In this document: one piece after another, positions 32,005 through 40,415 of the stretch
Numbering within the stretch: the first letter of the stretch is position 1
Layout of the letters: each line of letters begins with the position of its first letter
From: an uncultured Clostridia bacterium
GTDB lineage: Bacteria; Bacillota; Clostridia; Christensenellales; Christensenellaceae
Direction: 5' to 3'
Length of the DNA: 53,709 nt
NCBI GenBank assembly: GCA_947063485.1
Contig: CAMSSU010000007.1
Coordinates: 1-53,709 of the forward strand
Made by a program: the position numbers and the translations under genes
The notes under the pieces: generated by a model
Seen by the model: only the letters and a program-made list of their open reading frames with translations
What the model was told of the DNA's origin: nothing
Databases searched by the model: none

Positions 32005-33705
32005 TTATGCTTCCCACCTGGGCAAAACCGGCAGGGCATTCCCAAAGCCGGTCTCCTGCCTCGTCTGCAAATCATGAAGCGACCAATCCGTGTAGTCAAA
32101 TAGGTATCTGCCCGGCCCAGGGCAAATCTCCCCTTCCCTGATATACCGGCAGAGATCCAGTGCAAAATCCTCCAGCCGCGCATAGTGCCAGGCTCGCTTG
32201 CCCGCAGGCAGGTTTTGGAGCATCCCGGAATTTTCGCGGAAAAGCTCCCGCTTCCAGGGCGCGTCGCATTCCAGGGCAGCCGGCAGTTTTGGCCGGCGCT
32301 TTTTGATCAGCAGATCCAGCCGGAGCATCTCCTGCGCCATCTGTTCCCCGCTTCTTTGACAAAAGCGCAGCAAAACCTCGGCCATCTGTTTTTCTCCCAG
32401 CGCTCTGGGCGAAATCTCCTCCTGCTCCAGCTGTTCTGAAAGCTGCAAATAGAAATTGGCATAGCCCATCTGCCGGCCGAAATAATCTACCACATGCCGG
32501 AACAGCCCGGAATTATAGGTTCGATCCAGCAAATATTCCACTTTATGCAGTTCCGCCAGCTCCCGACTGGAAAGCTGCGCCGTCTGGCAGACTTCATAGG
32601 GCGCCGAAGCGTGATATAAAATGCCGTATTCCTCTGCCATTTCCTGCATTTTGGAGCCTTTGAGCACTTTTAAAAATCCCAGCTGCACTTTCTCCACCCC
32701 CAGCGCCATCACGTCGTCGATAGAGCGGCAAAACTGCTCCATCCCCTCCAGCGGCAATCCGGCAATGAGATCCAGGTGTAGGTGCAGGTTCTTCGCCTTG
32801 GCCAGCCGCCGCACCATTTTGGCGGTATAGCCAAAATCCTGCACCCGCTTTATGGCGGCAAGCGTCGGCGGATGCGTGGACTGCACGCCGATCTCCAGCT
32901 GTATCTGCCCGGGGCGCGCACGCTCCAGCAGAGCGCAGGTCTGCTCGTCCAATAGATCTGCGGCAATTTCAAAGTGAAAATCCGTGCCGCCGCCCCGCTG
33001 AATGATGTGCGCGAAAATCTCTCTGGCCCTGGCCGGGTTTGCGTTAAAGGTTCGGTCCACGAACTTCACCTTCATCACGCCTGCCTCCACAAAGCGGTCG
33101 AGATCCGCCAAAACCTTGGAGACCGGCGCGAACCGCACGCCCCCCGAAAGAGAGGAAAGACAATAGGCACATCGGAACGGGCAGCCCCTGGAGGATTCGT
33201 AGTAGAGCACTCTGCCCGAAAACTCCTGCAAATTCTCATAAGGGATGGGCAGGCTGCCCAAGCTCACATAAGGCGCAGGCGGGTTTTGCCGAAGCGCTCC
33301 ATCCTGCAAATAGCAAAGCGAAGGAGTTTGGCTCAGGTCCTCGCCCCGCTCCAGCTTGTCCGCAAAAATGCGGAACGCCTCTTCCCCTTCTCCCCGGATG
33401 ATGTAGTCCGCAAAGCCCAGGTATTCCTCCGGCGCCGAAGAAGCCTCTGGCCCACCCAGCAGAACGATGCCAGGCACGGCTTTGGCCAAAGCGCGGATAT
33501 ATTCAATATTCCAGATATACGCCGAAAAGCCATAGAGCGCGGCATTCTTAGCCGCAAGCTCCTGCGCTATCTGATCTAAGGGCTGGTTGATTGTGCATTC
33601 AAACAGTTCCACCCCCGGATGCCCGGCATACTGCGCCAGGTACCGGATGGCCGGGTTTGTATGCGTATATTTGGCGTTGACGCCCACAAGTACGATCTTT
33701 TTCAT
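32005..33705 (-). CDS. B12-binding domain radical SAM protein (DUF4080 type)
   Basis: A 566-residue protein. Residues 1-125 form a cobalamin-binding-like Rossmann domain (KKIVLVGVNAKYTHTNPAIRYL; LLGGPEASSAPEEYL), and the radical SAM core follows with Cys175, Cys179 and Cys182 in RGCPFRCAYC. The C-terminal 200 residues, including RTYNSGLFRHVVDYFGRQ, match the DUF4080 region. The start at 33705 overlaps the LysM gene stop (ATGA). No substrate can be assigned; the family is often annotated by domain only. It is the second gene of a two-gene unit ending at a strong terminator. Confidence 0.9.
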   Translation of the reverse strand: MKKIVLVGVNAKYTHTNPAIRYLAQYAGHPGVELFECTINQPLDQIAQELAAKNAALYGFSAYIWNIEYIRALAKAVPGIVLLGGPEASSAPEEYLGFADYIIRGEGEEAFRIFADKLERGEDLSQTPSLCYLQDGALRQNPPAPYVSLGSLPIPYENLQEFSGRVLYYESSRGCPFRCAYCLSSLSGGVRFAPVSKVLADLDRFVEAGVMKVKFVDRTFNANPARAREIFAHIIQRGGGTDFHFEIAADLLDEQTCALLERARPGQIQLEIGVQSTHPPTLAAIKRVQDFGYTAKMVRRLAKAKNLHLHLDLIAGLPLEGMEQFCRSIDDVMALGVEKVQLGFLKVLKGSKMQEMAEEYGILYHASAPYEVCQTAQLSSRELAELHKVEYLLDRTYNSGLFRHVVDYFGRQMGYANFYLQLSEQLEQEEISPRALGEKQMAEVLLRFCQRSGEQMAQEMLRLDLLIKKRRPKLPAALECDAPWKRELFRENSGMLQNLPAGKRAWHYARLEDFALDLCRYIREGEICPGPGRYLFDYTDWSLHDLQTRQETGFGNALPVLPRWEA

Positions 33706-34202
33706 TTCTCTCCCAAAGGGATGATGAGCTGCATGCCCGGATACGCGCCGCAGGCGATATCGTTATAGCGCCAAAGCGCCCGCTCGCTCACATCGAATTT
33801 TAACGCCACATCTTCTAGAGTATCTGTGGATTTTAATGAGTATACTACAAAACCCTCTCTTGGGCAAGAAACCACAATCTCCCTGCCTGGCCCAAGCTCC
33901 TCCGGCCGGGCAATCTTGTTCTCCCCCATGATCGCCTGCATGGTCGTTCCAAATTTCTGCGCAATGCCAAAAAGCGTATCCCCCGCCTGCACCCGGTAGC
34001 GGTTTTTCTCAAAAATCGATGCCCTGCTCTGCGCTTTTTCCAGGCAAAAATTAGGGAATGGGATCGCAATGCGCCTGCCTGGCCGAAGCAAGTTCTTCTG
34101 CCCCTCATTCGCGCGCAGAATCATGCAGACCGGCACGCGGTACATCCTGCTGAGCCGCTCCAGCGTATCATTTTGACTCACAATATGGTTTAAAACAGCC
34201 AT
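33702..34202 (-). CDS. three-LysM-repeat protein
   Basis: A 166-residue protein made of three LysM-like modules at about residues 3-50, 66-112 and 117-163 (for example YRVQAGDTLFGIAQKFGTTMQAIMGEN split over one repeat). There is no signal peptide or membrane segment. So it is either cytoplasmic or, more likely, a spore-associated protein like the SafA/YkuD-type LysM proteins; that is a guess. GGGAGG precedes the ATG at 34202. It is translationally coupled to the downstream radical SAM gene, an unusual partnership. Confidence 0.88.
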   Translation of the reverse strand: MAVLNHIVSQNDTLERLSRMYRVPVCMILRANEGQKNLLRPGRRIAIPFPNFCLEKAQSRASIFEKNRYRVQAGDTLFGIAQKFGTTMQAIMGENKIARPEELGPGREIVVSCPREGFVVYSLKSTDTLEDVALKFDVSERALWRYNDIACGAYPGMQLIIPLGEK

Positions 34203-34311
34203 CCTCGCTTTTCCTCCCGGGCTCTTCTGCCCATCTTTTCGGCGAAAAGCCGCTCCAATCTCGTTTTTCTCTTCCCATTCAATATATTACACCGCCCGGC
34301 CGCATATTCTC

Positions 34312-34340
34312 TTGCCATGCCGCGCGGAATATGGTATATT
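34312..34340 (+). promoter_or_regulatory. promoter of the THF riboswitch-folT transcript
   Basis: TTGCCA (34312-34317), 17-base spacer and TATATT (34335-34340); transcription would begin about 7 bases before the riboswitch. Confidence 0.8.
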
Positions 34341-34353
34341 TGGGATAGAATGT

Positions 34354-34462
34354 GCAGAGTAGAGGCCTGTGCGTCATGGCCAAAAGCCAAGAAGTGTCTC
34401 GGGATGGGATGTCGCCCGAGAACGAAAGGGGTTTCCCCGCGGTACAGCCTCGCGTCCGCTGC
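34354..34462 (+). promoter_or_regulatory. tetrahydrofolate (THF) riboswitch
   Basis: The conserved blocks of the class I THF riboswitch occur in order: GAGTAGA (34357-34363), GCGT (34371-34374), AAGTG (34392-34396), TGGGATGTCG (34405-34414), ACGAA (34422-34426), GCGGT (34439-34443) and CGTCCGCT (34453-34460). P1 pairs GCAG (34354-34357) with CTGC (34459-34462). The downstream stretch contains a short AGAAG/CTTCT hairpin (34474-34488) followed by T residues, and then the folT ribosome binding site. THF binding would be expected to lower folT expression, by termination or by hiding the binding site. The family is known upstream of folT and folE genes in Firmicutes. Confidence 0.9.
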
Positions 34463-34471
34463 CACAAAAAA

Positions 34472-34494
34472 AGAGAAGAAGCACTTCTTTTTTA
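34472..34494 (+). terminator. possible expression-platform terminator of the THF riboswitch
   Basis: Short stem AGAAG/CTTCT with a 5-base loop followed by TTTT(T)A. The stem is weak alone, so the switch may instead act on the GGAGG site at 34522-34526. Confidence 0.5.
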
Positions 34495-34536
34495 TTGGTA
34501 TGCTCTCCATTCTGAAAAAAAGGAGGTGTTTTTATT

Positions 34537-35097
34537 TTGCAAAGAACTCGAACTCGCAAACTTGTCTTTGGCGCGCTGCTGACTGCCCTTGCCGTGGTTT
34601 TAAAATCATTCCTGGGCATCCCGATCTCCATGTTCGGCGGCCTGATCAAAGATATCAACTTCTCTTCCAGCATCGTCATGTATGCGGGCATCGCGCTGGG
34701 GCCGGTATACGGCGCTATCGTCGGCGCGCTGACGGATATCCTTTGCTCGATCATCCGCCCGCTCGGCGCATATATGCCACTGTTTACGCTGACCAACGCG
34801 CTGATGGGGCTGCTGCCCGCGCTGTTTTTCCTGAAAAACAAACAGCATGGTTTCTGGAAAACACTGCTGGCGGTATCGGCCGGGCAGATTGTCTGCTCGT
34901 TTATCTGCAATACGCTCATCCTCATCTATTCCTTTGGAATGCCCGGGAGTGTGGCCTGGTTCCGCTCTATCAGCACGTTTATCCTCATCCCGGTGCATAC
35001 GGCGCTGGTCTTTGCGCTGCTCAAATCCACCGAAAAGTTCCTATCCCGGAACCTCGCGCTTCAATCCCCGCCCAAACAGCAGGCCGATGCGCAGTAA
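34537..35097 (+). CDS. folT: FolT-type folate ECF transporter S component
   Basis: A 186-residue integral membrane protein with six segments, the substrate-binding (S) subunit of an energy-coupling factor transporter. It shows the family N-terminus RKLVFGALLTALAVVLKSF and the central GIALGPVYGAIVGALTDIL. The start is TTG at 34537 with AGGAGG 10 bases upstream. The THF riboswitch directly in front makes folate the likely substrate. The shared ECF module (EcfA1, EcfA2, EcfT) is not in the window. A strong terminator follows, so it is a single-gene unit. Confidence 0.92.
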   Translation: MQRTRTRKLVFGALLTALAVVLKSFLGIPISMFGGLIKDINFSSSIVMYAGIALGPVYGAIVGALTDILCSIIRPLGAYMPLFTLTNALMGLLPALFFLKNKQHGFWKTLLAVSAGQIVCSFICNTLILIYSFGMPGSVAWFRSISTFILIPVHTALVFALLKSTEKFLSRNLALQSPPKQQADAQ

Positions 35098-35114
35098 ATT
35101 CTGAAAAAACATCC

Positions 35115-35147
35115 CAAAAAGCCTTGGCAAATGCCAAGGCCTTTTTA
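35115..35147 (+). terminator. folT terminator
   Basis: 8-bp stem GCCTTGGC (35121-35128) with GCCAAGGC (35133-35140), A-run before and CTTTTT after. Confidence 0.9.
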
Positions 35148-35248
35148 TTGCGCGAACCGCCGCTCCCGCCCGGGCAAATCCGCGCATTTTTTCTCTCATA
35201 ATCTAGCAATCTCTGGGAATAATGATAAAAAAGAAAAAGAGGGCCGTT

Positions 35249-36430
35249 ATGAGAATTGACTGGAACAAAAAATACACGACGATCACCGCCTATGCCGTTT
35301 TAGCGGCCGGCGCCTGCATTTTAATATGCGCCGTCGTCTTCAACCTTGGCGAGGTTTTTTCCACTATCCGCCGGTTTTTATTTATCTTAAATCCCTTTTT
35401 ATGGGGCTTTGCCCTGGCATATATGTTCAATAAGCCAGTGCAATTTTTCGAGCAGAGGGTGTTCCGTTTCCGGGGCAAAAAAGGCGGGCGCTCTTCTCTG
35501 GCCCGCACGCTCTCCATCGCTGCAGTCTACCTCATCGTGCTGCTGGCGCTGGTAGGCCTGTTCTTCATTATCCTGCCCGAACTTTCCAGCAGTATTTCCG
35601 CCTTTGTGCAGAACCTGCCCGGGTATCTGCGGGATTTGGATACCGCATTTCGCGATCTCATCACAAAATTCCATCTGGAAAAATATGTCGGCGATATGGA
35701 TTCCCTCTATGCGATGATCGATTCTGCCATGGAATATGCCAAAACCATCGCGCCGGAAATCGCCAATATCGGCTTCCAGATCACCGTCTCCGCCATCTCG
35801 GGCATCAGCGATGCACTGCTGGCGCTGGTCGTCTCGGCCTATCTGCTCTCTTCCAAGGAGCTGTTTATCGCACAGGTCAAGAAGGCGACCTATGCCCTCT
35901 TTCCGCAGAAATTTGCGGGCAGCATCATCCTGCTTTCCAGGGAGACCAACGATATTTTCGGCGGGTATATTTCCGGCAAACTCATGCAGAGCTTTTGCCT
36001 GTTTGCGCTGAATTTTATCGCCATGGCCATCATGCGCCTGCCCTATGCGGCGCTCATCAGCGCCATCATGGGCATTACAGATATCATCCCGTTTTTCGGC
36101 CCGTTCATCGGCGCCGTTCCCTCGGCCATTCTCCTTTTCCTGGTGGAGCCCAAATATGCGCTGATCTTCGTCATCCTGACCATCGTTACACAGCAGATCG
36201 ACGCGCAGATCATCGGCCCGCGCATTTTGGGCGAATCCACCGGGCTGACTGCCTTTTGGGTTGTCTTTGCCATCATCCTGGGCGGCGGCCTGTTCGGCGT
36301 GCCGGGCATGATCCTGGGAATCCCGCTCTTTGCCGTGCTCTATTCCGTCGTGCGCCAGTTTATGAACAGCCGGCTGGAGCAGCAAGGGCTCTCCACCAAT
36401 TCCAAGGATTATCATTCTCCCAGCGTTTAG
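35249..36430 (+). CDS. AI-2E family transporter
   Basis: A 393-residue polytopic membrane protein of the AI-2E/PerM family. Two N-terminal segments are followed by a 'pedestal' (residues 85-190) and a cluster of C-terminal segments. The family motif is seen in MGITDIIPFFGPFIGAVPSA, then QQIDAQIIGPRILGESTGL. Members are variously linked to autoinducer-2 export or Na+/H+ antiport; the function here is open. The start could be 35249 (AGAGGG upstream) or 35222. Its stop overlaps by two bases with the convergent anti-sigma-like gene, and no terminator separates them. Confidence 0.93.
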   Translation: MRIDWNKKYTTITAYAVLAAGACILICAVVFNLGEVFSTIRRFLFILNPFLWGFALAYMFNKPVQFFEQRVFRFRGKKGGRSSLARTLSIAAVYLIVLLALVGLFFIILPELSSSISAFVQNLPGYLRDLDTAFRDLITKFHLEKYVGDMDSLYAMIDSAMEYAKTIAPEIANIGFQITVSAISGISDALLALVVSAYLLSSKELFIAQVKKATYALFPQKFAGSIILLSRETNDIFGGYISGKLMQSFCLFALNFIAMAIMRLPYAALISAIMGITDIIPFFGPFIGAVPSAILLFLVEPKYALIFVILTIVTQQIDAQIIGPRILGESTGLTAFWVVFAIILGGGLFGVPGMILGIPLFAVLYSVVRQFMNSRLEQQGLSTNSKDYHSPSV

Positions 36431-37080
36431 CTTTGCATCTCTTCCGGCAGAATTTTTGCAAAATAAGTGCCCTCCCGGCTCTGGATGAGCACGCTCTGCC
36501 GCTCTCCGGCAACGCGGATCGTGAGCGCATCGCTCTCGGCCGGCTGCCCGCCCTCTAACGGGGAGTAGTAAAGCGTCTCGCCGTTTTTACAGACCACCTG
36601 TTTGCCGGCGTCTGTAACCTGCCCCGTCTGCCTGTCCCACCGCAGCAGGTTGCCCTTGGATACGCTGACCTCCCCGCTCTCCTCTTCCAGCTCCCACTGG
36701 AAAACAAACGGAAAGCCGGGCGTCATGCTGGATTCCAGCCGGTAATCTCCCAAGGGCATTTCGATGCCGATTTGCAGAGCCTGCGGCTTTTCTTCCTGCC
36801 CAGCGCCCAGCGCCAAAATCTGCACCTGGCCCTGCCCGGCGCTCTGGGATGCGATCACTTGGTCCGGCGGCGTTTTCACCGCCTGCTCGGGGCTCCATAA
36901 CAGCAGACCCACCGCCACAGCCAGACAAACCGCGCAGACCGCCGCACCAGCGCGCCATACTGCCTTCCCCCTTCGGGCTCTCTGCATGCTCTCGGCCTGA
37001 ATGCGCCGCTTCATCCCGCGGCACTGCTCCTCTGTGGGCAGGTATTGCTCCAATGCTTTTTTCAGCTCATTTTCATTCAT
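36427..37080 (-). CDS. putative anti-sigma factor (membrane-anchored)
   Basis: A 217-residue protein with an N-terminal cytoplasmic part of about 40 residues, one membrane segment at 43-62 (GAAVCAVCLAVAVGLLLW) and a 150-residue outer domain rich in beta-strand sequence. Its start overlaps the stop of an ECF-like sigma factor by 8 bases, and the layout fits a cognate anti-sigma factor. No zinc HxxxCxxC motif is seen; the N-terminus (EEQCRGMKRRIQAES) is not a classical ZAS domain. The assignment rests on topology and gene pairing. The outer domain is not recognised. Confidence 0.65.
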   Translation of the reverse strand: MNENELKKALEQYLPTEEQCRGMKRRIQAESMQRARRGKAVWRAGAAVCAVCLAVAVGLLLWSPEQAVKTPPDQVIASQSAGQGQVQILALGAGQEEKPQALQIGIEMPLGDYRLESSMTPGFPFVFQWELEEESGEVSVSKGNLLRWDRQTGQVTDAGKQVVCKNGETLYYSPLEGGQPAESDALTIRVAGERQSVLIQSREGTYFAKILPEEMQS

Positions 37081-37555
37081 TTTCTCTCTCCCATTCCAGT
37101 TTCAGCCTTTTCCGGCCTTTGGCCAGCTGAGCGCGGATTGTGCTTTGCGTGCGCCGCAGAATTTTCGCGATCTGGCTGACGCTCAGCCCTTCTATATAGT
37201 AGAGCGCCAGCACTTCCCGCAAGCTGGGCGGAAGCGCGGCAAGCATGCTCTGCGCCTCCATCTCTCCCTCATCGAGAGATACCAGTTCCTGCTCCCGCGC
37301 CTGCCCCGCCGAGCGCCTTCGATGCCAGGCGCTGCGCTGTATATCCACCGCCCGATCGTGCGCCGCCTTCAAAAACCATGCGCGCTCATGGCGCTCATTT
37401 TCAAACGGCCGCTTTCTGGCAAGATAGCTTAGAAAAACCGCCTGCGCCGCATCTTCCGCATCCTGCTTGTGGCGCAGCCGCAGATAGCAGGCGCGGTATA
37501 CACTGCGGATGTTCCGCTCAAACACCTGCTCAAAGCTCTGATCCGGATCCTCCAT
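37073..37555 (-). CDS. ECF-type sigma-70 family RNA polymerase sigma factor
   Basis: A 160-residue sigma factor with region 2 (RNIRSVYRACYLRLRHKQDAEDAAQAVFLSYL, broken here for length: the DAEDAAQAVFL core is the -10 binding part) and region 4 (LPPSLREVLALYYIEGLSVS, then QIAKILRRTQSTIRAQLAKG). Regions 1 and 3 are missing, as in ECF types. The ATG at 37555 has AAAGGAG 8 bases upstream; an upstream open extension of 56 codons is not coding-like. The anti-sigma-like gene follows directly. Autoregulation from a nearby promoter is likely but the site is not evident. Confidence 0.9.
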   Translation of the reverse strand: MEDPDQSFEQVFERNIRSVYRACYLRLRHKQDAEDAAQAVFLSYLARKRPFENERHERAWFLKAAHDRAVDIQRSAWHRRRSAGQAREQELVSLDEGEMEAQSMLAALPPSLREVLALYYIEGLSVSQIAKILRRTQSTIRAQLAKGRKRLKLEWERENE

Positions 37556-37634
37556 TGCTTTTTCTCCTTTCACTATGTAATACGCCGCCGCTATGCCAAA
37601 AGGCTCCCTCTCTTTTCTAATTTTTTCAGCCAAT

Positions 37635-37662
37635 GAAAAAAGGCGGGAACCCCGCCTTTTTA
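37635..37662 (-). terminator. gpsA terminator
   Basis: AAAAAGGCGGG and CCCGCCTTTTT arms around an AAC loop; it begins at the gpsA stop codon and ends in a T-run on the minus strand. Confidence 0.88.
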
Positions 37663-38610
37663 AAATTCCTTTTTCAAACTGCGCAAAAACAGCCGGTTGA
37701 GCAGCTCCTCCGGCGGGATACACCCCTGAATCGCCGTGTGCACAGCCGTGCAGATAGGCAAATCCACCTGGTATTTTTCCTTCAAAACCATCAGCGCCGC
37801 CGCCGTCGAGACGCCTTCCGCCAGAGCATCCATCTGCTCTCCCTGCACGAATTTTTCTCCGAACATGCGGTTGCGGCTATACTGCGAAAACACCGTCGCC
37901 TCATAATCCCCCAGATGCGCCAGGCCATAGGCTGAAAGCTCGTTGCCGCCCATGGCGCCGATCAGCCGTGAAATCTCCCGAGCCCCGCGGGACATCAGCG
38001 CGCCTTTCAGGCTGCCGCAGTGCAGGCCGTCCATCATGCCCGCCGCAATCCCAATGACGTTTTTTGCCGCCGCCCCAACCTCGTTGCCAATCATATCGTC
38101 GCCGTAATAAAAGCGAATCAGCCCGCCTTTGAGCGCCGCAACGACCTCCTGCTTGAGCTGTGGGTTGTAGGAATCGATAACCATGCAGTTTGGGATGCCT
38201 GCAAGGAAATCCTGCATGTGGCCAGGCCCCAGCCAGACGGCAATCTGCTCCAGCGGCAGGTAATCCGCGGCAATCTCCGAAAGGCGCTTGCCCGTGTGCT
38301 CCTCCAGCCCTTTCATGCAGAGGACGACCGGCTTTTGCAGATCGCAAAACTCGCTTCTGGAGAGCAAATTGCGCAGCTGCTGGGCGCTGATGGAGATGGC
38401 CAAAAGCTCGCCAAAGGCTAGGGCGTGCGCCAAGTCGTGCGTGGTCTCCATGCCCAAAAAGCCTTCTTGCCCCTGCCGGATTTTCTCCTGGAACTGCCCC
38501 AGGTTTGCCGAGCCTTCCCTGCCCCATACGCAAACCCGATGCCCCATTTTATTCAAATACCACGCGATAAACGAGCCCCATCGCCCGCATCCCAGCACGC
38601 TGACCTTCAT
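37660..38610 (-). CDS. gpsA: NAD(P)H-dependent glycerol-3-phosphate dehydrogenase
   Basis: Reduces dihydroxyacetone phosphate to sn-glycerol-3-phosphate for phospholipid synthesis. It has 316 residues, a little shorter than usual (about 330). The dinucleotide motif GxGxxG is GCGRWG at residues 7-12. Other family parts are VVLCMKGLEE, a WLGPGHMQDF segment (usual GPS/N-HAEE in this place, so diverged) and the catalytic Lys in GAAAKNVIGIAAGMMDGL. The ATG at 38610 follows GGGAGGT. The diverged substrate-site segment means a related dehydrogenase cannot be excluded. It is a single-gene unit with its own promoter and terminator. Confidence 0.87.
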   Translation of the reverse strand: MKVSVLGCGRWGSFIAWYLNKMGHRVCVWGREGSANLGQFQEKIRQGQEGFLGMETTHDLAHALAFGELLAISISAQQLRNLLSRSEFCDLQKPVVLCMKGLEEHTGKRLSEIAADYLPLEQIAVWLGPGHMQDFLAGIPNCMVIDSYNPQLKQEVVAALKGGLIRFYYGDDMIGNEVGAAAKNVIGIAAGMMDGLHCGSLKGALMSRGAREISRLIGAMGGNELSAYGLAHLGDYEATVFSQYSRNRMFGEKFVQGEQMDALAEGVSTAAALMVLKEKYQVDLPICTAVHTAIQGCIPPEELLNRLFLRSLKKEF

Positions 38611-38715
38611 GCCTACCTCCCAGGGAAAACCGCCGTTCTCTGCCGGCAATCCGGCCAAAAACAGCGCTCAATTCTGTCGTTCCGAGCAGCCCAGGAAAAA
38701 TCCGGGCTTTTTCTT

Positions 38716-38743
38716 ATTATAGCATAGTTGCCCCTCATTACAA
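38716..38743 (-). promoter_or_regulatory. gpsA promoter
   Basis: TTGTAA (-35, 38743-38738), 16-base spacer and TATAAT (-10, 38721-38716); it gives a leader of about 100 bases with a small imperfect hairpin. Confidence 0.78.
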
Positions 38744-38798
38744 AGCATTGGCGTTTCATTGGCGCCCATTCGTCAAATTCTTTGAAAAAAAGCGCGGC

Positions 38799-38834
38799 GC
38801 AAAAAATGCCAGGGCTTTTGCCCCGGCATTTCCA
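38799..38834 (-). terminator. terminator of the PadR-DUF1700-DUF4097 operon
   Basis: Minus-strand stem AAATGCC..GGC / GCC..GGCATTT with an AAAA loop (about 38803-38831), ending in TTTTTT. It lies 17 bases past the DUF4097 stop. Confidence 0.88.
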
Positions 38835-38847
38835 TGCGCTTTCCGCG

Positions 38848-39771
38848 CTATAGCTTCTCAATATCCATGCTGCCCGAAACCGTATCGAAGGTGAATTCCG
38901 CGCCGCCATTTTTATAAACCGCCTGTTTCTTCTGGGCGATCGTCGGGAAACTCGAGTAGAACTGCCCGCTGGTCGTGTGATACCGGGCGGTAAAGCCGTC
39001 GTTTTCCGGAATTTGCAGGCGCACACCCCCGCTGACCGTCTCCGCATCCACCTTTCTTGGGCAGATATTGCTGCGTATCGTCAGATTGCCCGAGACACTG
39101 TTGCCGCTCGCCTCCTGAAAGGCGCCGGAAATATCGATAGTGCCGCTGACGCTCTCCATCTCCAGCTCGGTTGCCTCAATGTTTTCGCCGCGAATCCCGC
39201 CGCTGACCGTCTCCAAATTAAGCTCCCGGCAGGAGAGATCTGAAACGTGAATGGCGCCCGAGACGCTGGAAACCTTCATCTCTGCCCCGCTGGCCCCCTG
39301 TATGCTGACGGGCGCAGAAATCGAGCTGACCTCCAGCTCTGCAAGCGATCCCGCCATGGCATAAGGGATCTTGACTTCCAGGCTCTTGCTTGGTGTGCTC
39401 GAGAAAATCCGGAAGCCTCTTTTGGGCGCGCAAAATTGAATCGTCAGCTTTCCGCCCCGCAGATGAAAGCGCATCATATCCTCTTCCAGCAGTGCGCGGC
39501 TGGCCTGTTCCCGGAAGACGACTTCATTGCCCTCGTAGGGGATAACCTGCACGTCTCCCGCACCCCAGTTGATCTCAATCTCCGAGATCTCCCTCATATC
39601 GATCTGGTTGCTGCCAACCAGGTATTGCTCGCTGTCGTCATAAGAAAAAGAACCAAACACAGTGATACCCCCTAACGAAAAGCCACCCGTCAGCCCCTGA
39701 ACCAGAACGGCCGTCAGCGCCAGCGCAACCAGAGACCAGACGATGATCCGAATAATTGCCGAAGTTCTCAT
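38848..39771 (-). CDS. DUF4097 domain (putative adhesin-like beta-solenoid) protein
   Basis: A 307-residue protein with an N-terminal membrane segment (8-27, IIVWSLVALALTAVLVQGL) and a long outer beta-strand domain. It has a recurring ETVSGG / SVSGT motif about every 18-20 residues between 165 and 300 (VSSISAP, VSSVSGAI, LETVSGGI, MESVSGTI, GNSVSGNL, AETVSGGV, DTVSGSM), typical of the DUF4097 beta-helix. It is in an operon with a PadR regulator and a DUF1700-like protein, a common arrangement; the shared task is probably envelope-stress sensing or regulation. The ribosome binding site GGGGAGGT spans the end of the previous gene. Confidence 0.85.
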   Translation of the reverse strand: MRTSAIIRIIVWSLVALALTAVLVQGLTGGFSLGGITVFGSFSYDDSEQYLVGSNQIDMREISEIEINWGAGDVQVIPYEGNEVVFREQASRALLEEDMMRFHLRGGKLTIQFCAPKRGFRIFSSTPSKSLEVKIPYAMAGSLAELEVSSISAPVSIQGASGAEMKVSSVSGAIHVSDLSCRELNLETVSGGIRGENIEATELEMESVSGTIDISGAFQEASGNSVSGNLTIRSNICPRKVDAETVSGGVRLQIPENDGFTARYHTTSGQFYSSFPTIAQKKQAVYKNGGAEFTFDTVSGSMDIEKL

Positions 39772-39773
39772 GG

Positions 39774-40415
39774 CTACCTCCCCAAATCAAAGATGGCTCT
39801 CAGCACGGAGTTAATGGCGGAGGAGATCAGGAAAATGACCCAGCTGATATGCCATGCGCCCATACTGAAGCTGATCAGGAAATAGATCACGACTGTAATC
39901 GACCAAAGCGCGGAAGAGAGCGCTTTATAGATCTGATGCCGGTTGCTGTTGTGGGTCTTCCATTCCTTAAAGTTCTCCACGACTGTGTCGTCCCGGCTGA
40001 CATAGCGCGGGCGCGTCATGCCGTTATAGATGAGCAGCGCCGTCGCCAGCGCGATGACGATAAACATGGGGATCACGCCGCCCTCTTCCCAGATCAGGCA
40101 GGGGATCAGCGATAAAATATACATCGCAACAGCCGTCGCGACCATGATAGCCGAGCGCTTTCTTGCCTCGGGATACGGGTTCTGCGCATCATAGGCGCGC
40201 TCACTGCGCTCCAGCTCCTCCAGCAGCGGGCTGATATCCCCAACGCCCGCCACAGCGATATTGTAGGCCGCTTCCTCGGTTTTGCCTTCCCTTATCAGAT
40301 CGTCGTATTTATCGTATAGGTTCTGCAAAATTTCTTCCTTGAGTTCTACTGTTTTTTTGGTGCGTGGTGCATCGATAAATAAAGATTCGACATAACCTCT
40401 TAATCTATCTCTCAT
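39774..40415 (-). CDS. DUF1700-like / permease-prefix-domain membrane protein
   Basis: A 213-residue protein. Residues 1-75 form a soluble helical domain (MRDRLRGYVESLF; KEEILQNLYDKYDDLIREGK; AVAGVGDISPLLEEL) as in DUF1700 and permease prefix domain 1 proteins. Four membrane segments follow at about 92-110, 115-132, 168-185 and 190-208. The ATG at 40415 has AGGAGAAAAG upstream and overlaps the PadR gene by 11 bases. In related PadR operons this type of protein sits between the regulator and the DUF4097 protein. Its molecular role is unknown. Confidence 0.82.
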   Translation of the reverse strand: MRDRLRGYVESLFIDAPRTKKTVELKEEILQNLYDKYDDLIREGKTEEAAYNIAVAGVGDISPLLEELERSERAYDAQNPYPEARKRSAIMVATAVAMYILSLIPCLIWEEGGVIPMFIVIALATALLIYNGMTRPRYVSRDDTVVENFKEWKTHNSNRHQIYKALSSALWSITVVIYFLISFSMGAWHISWVIFLISSAINSVLRAIFDLGR

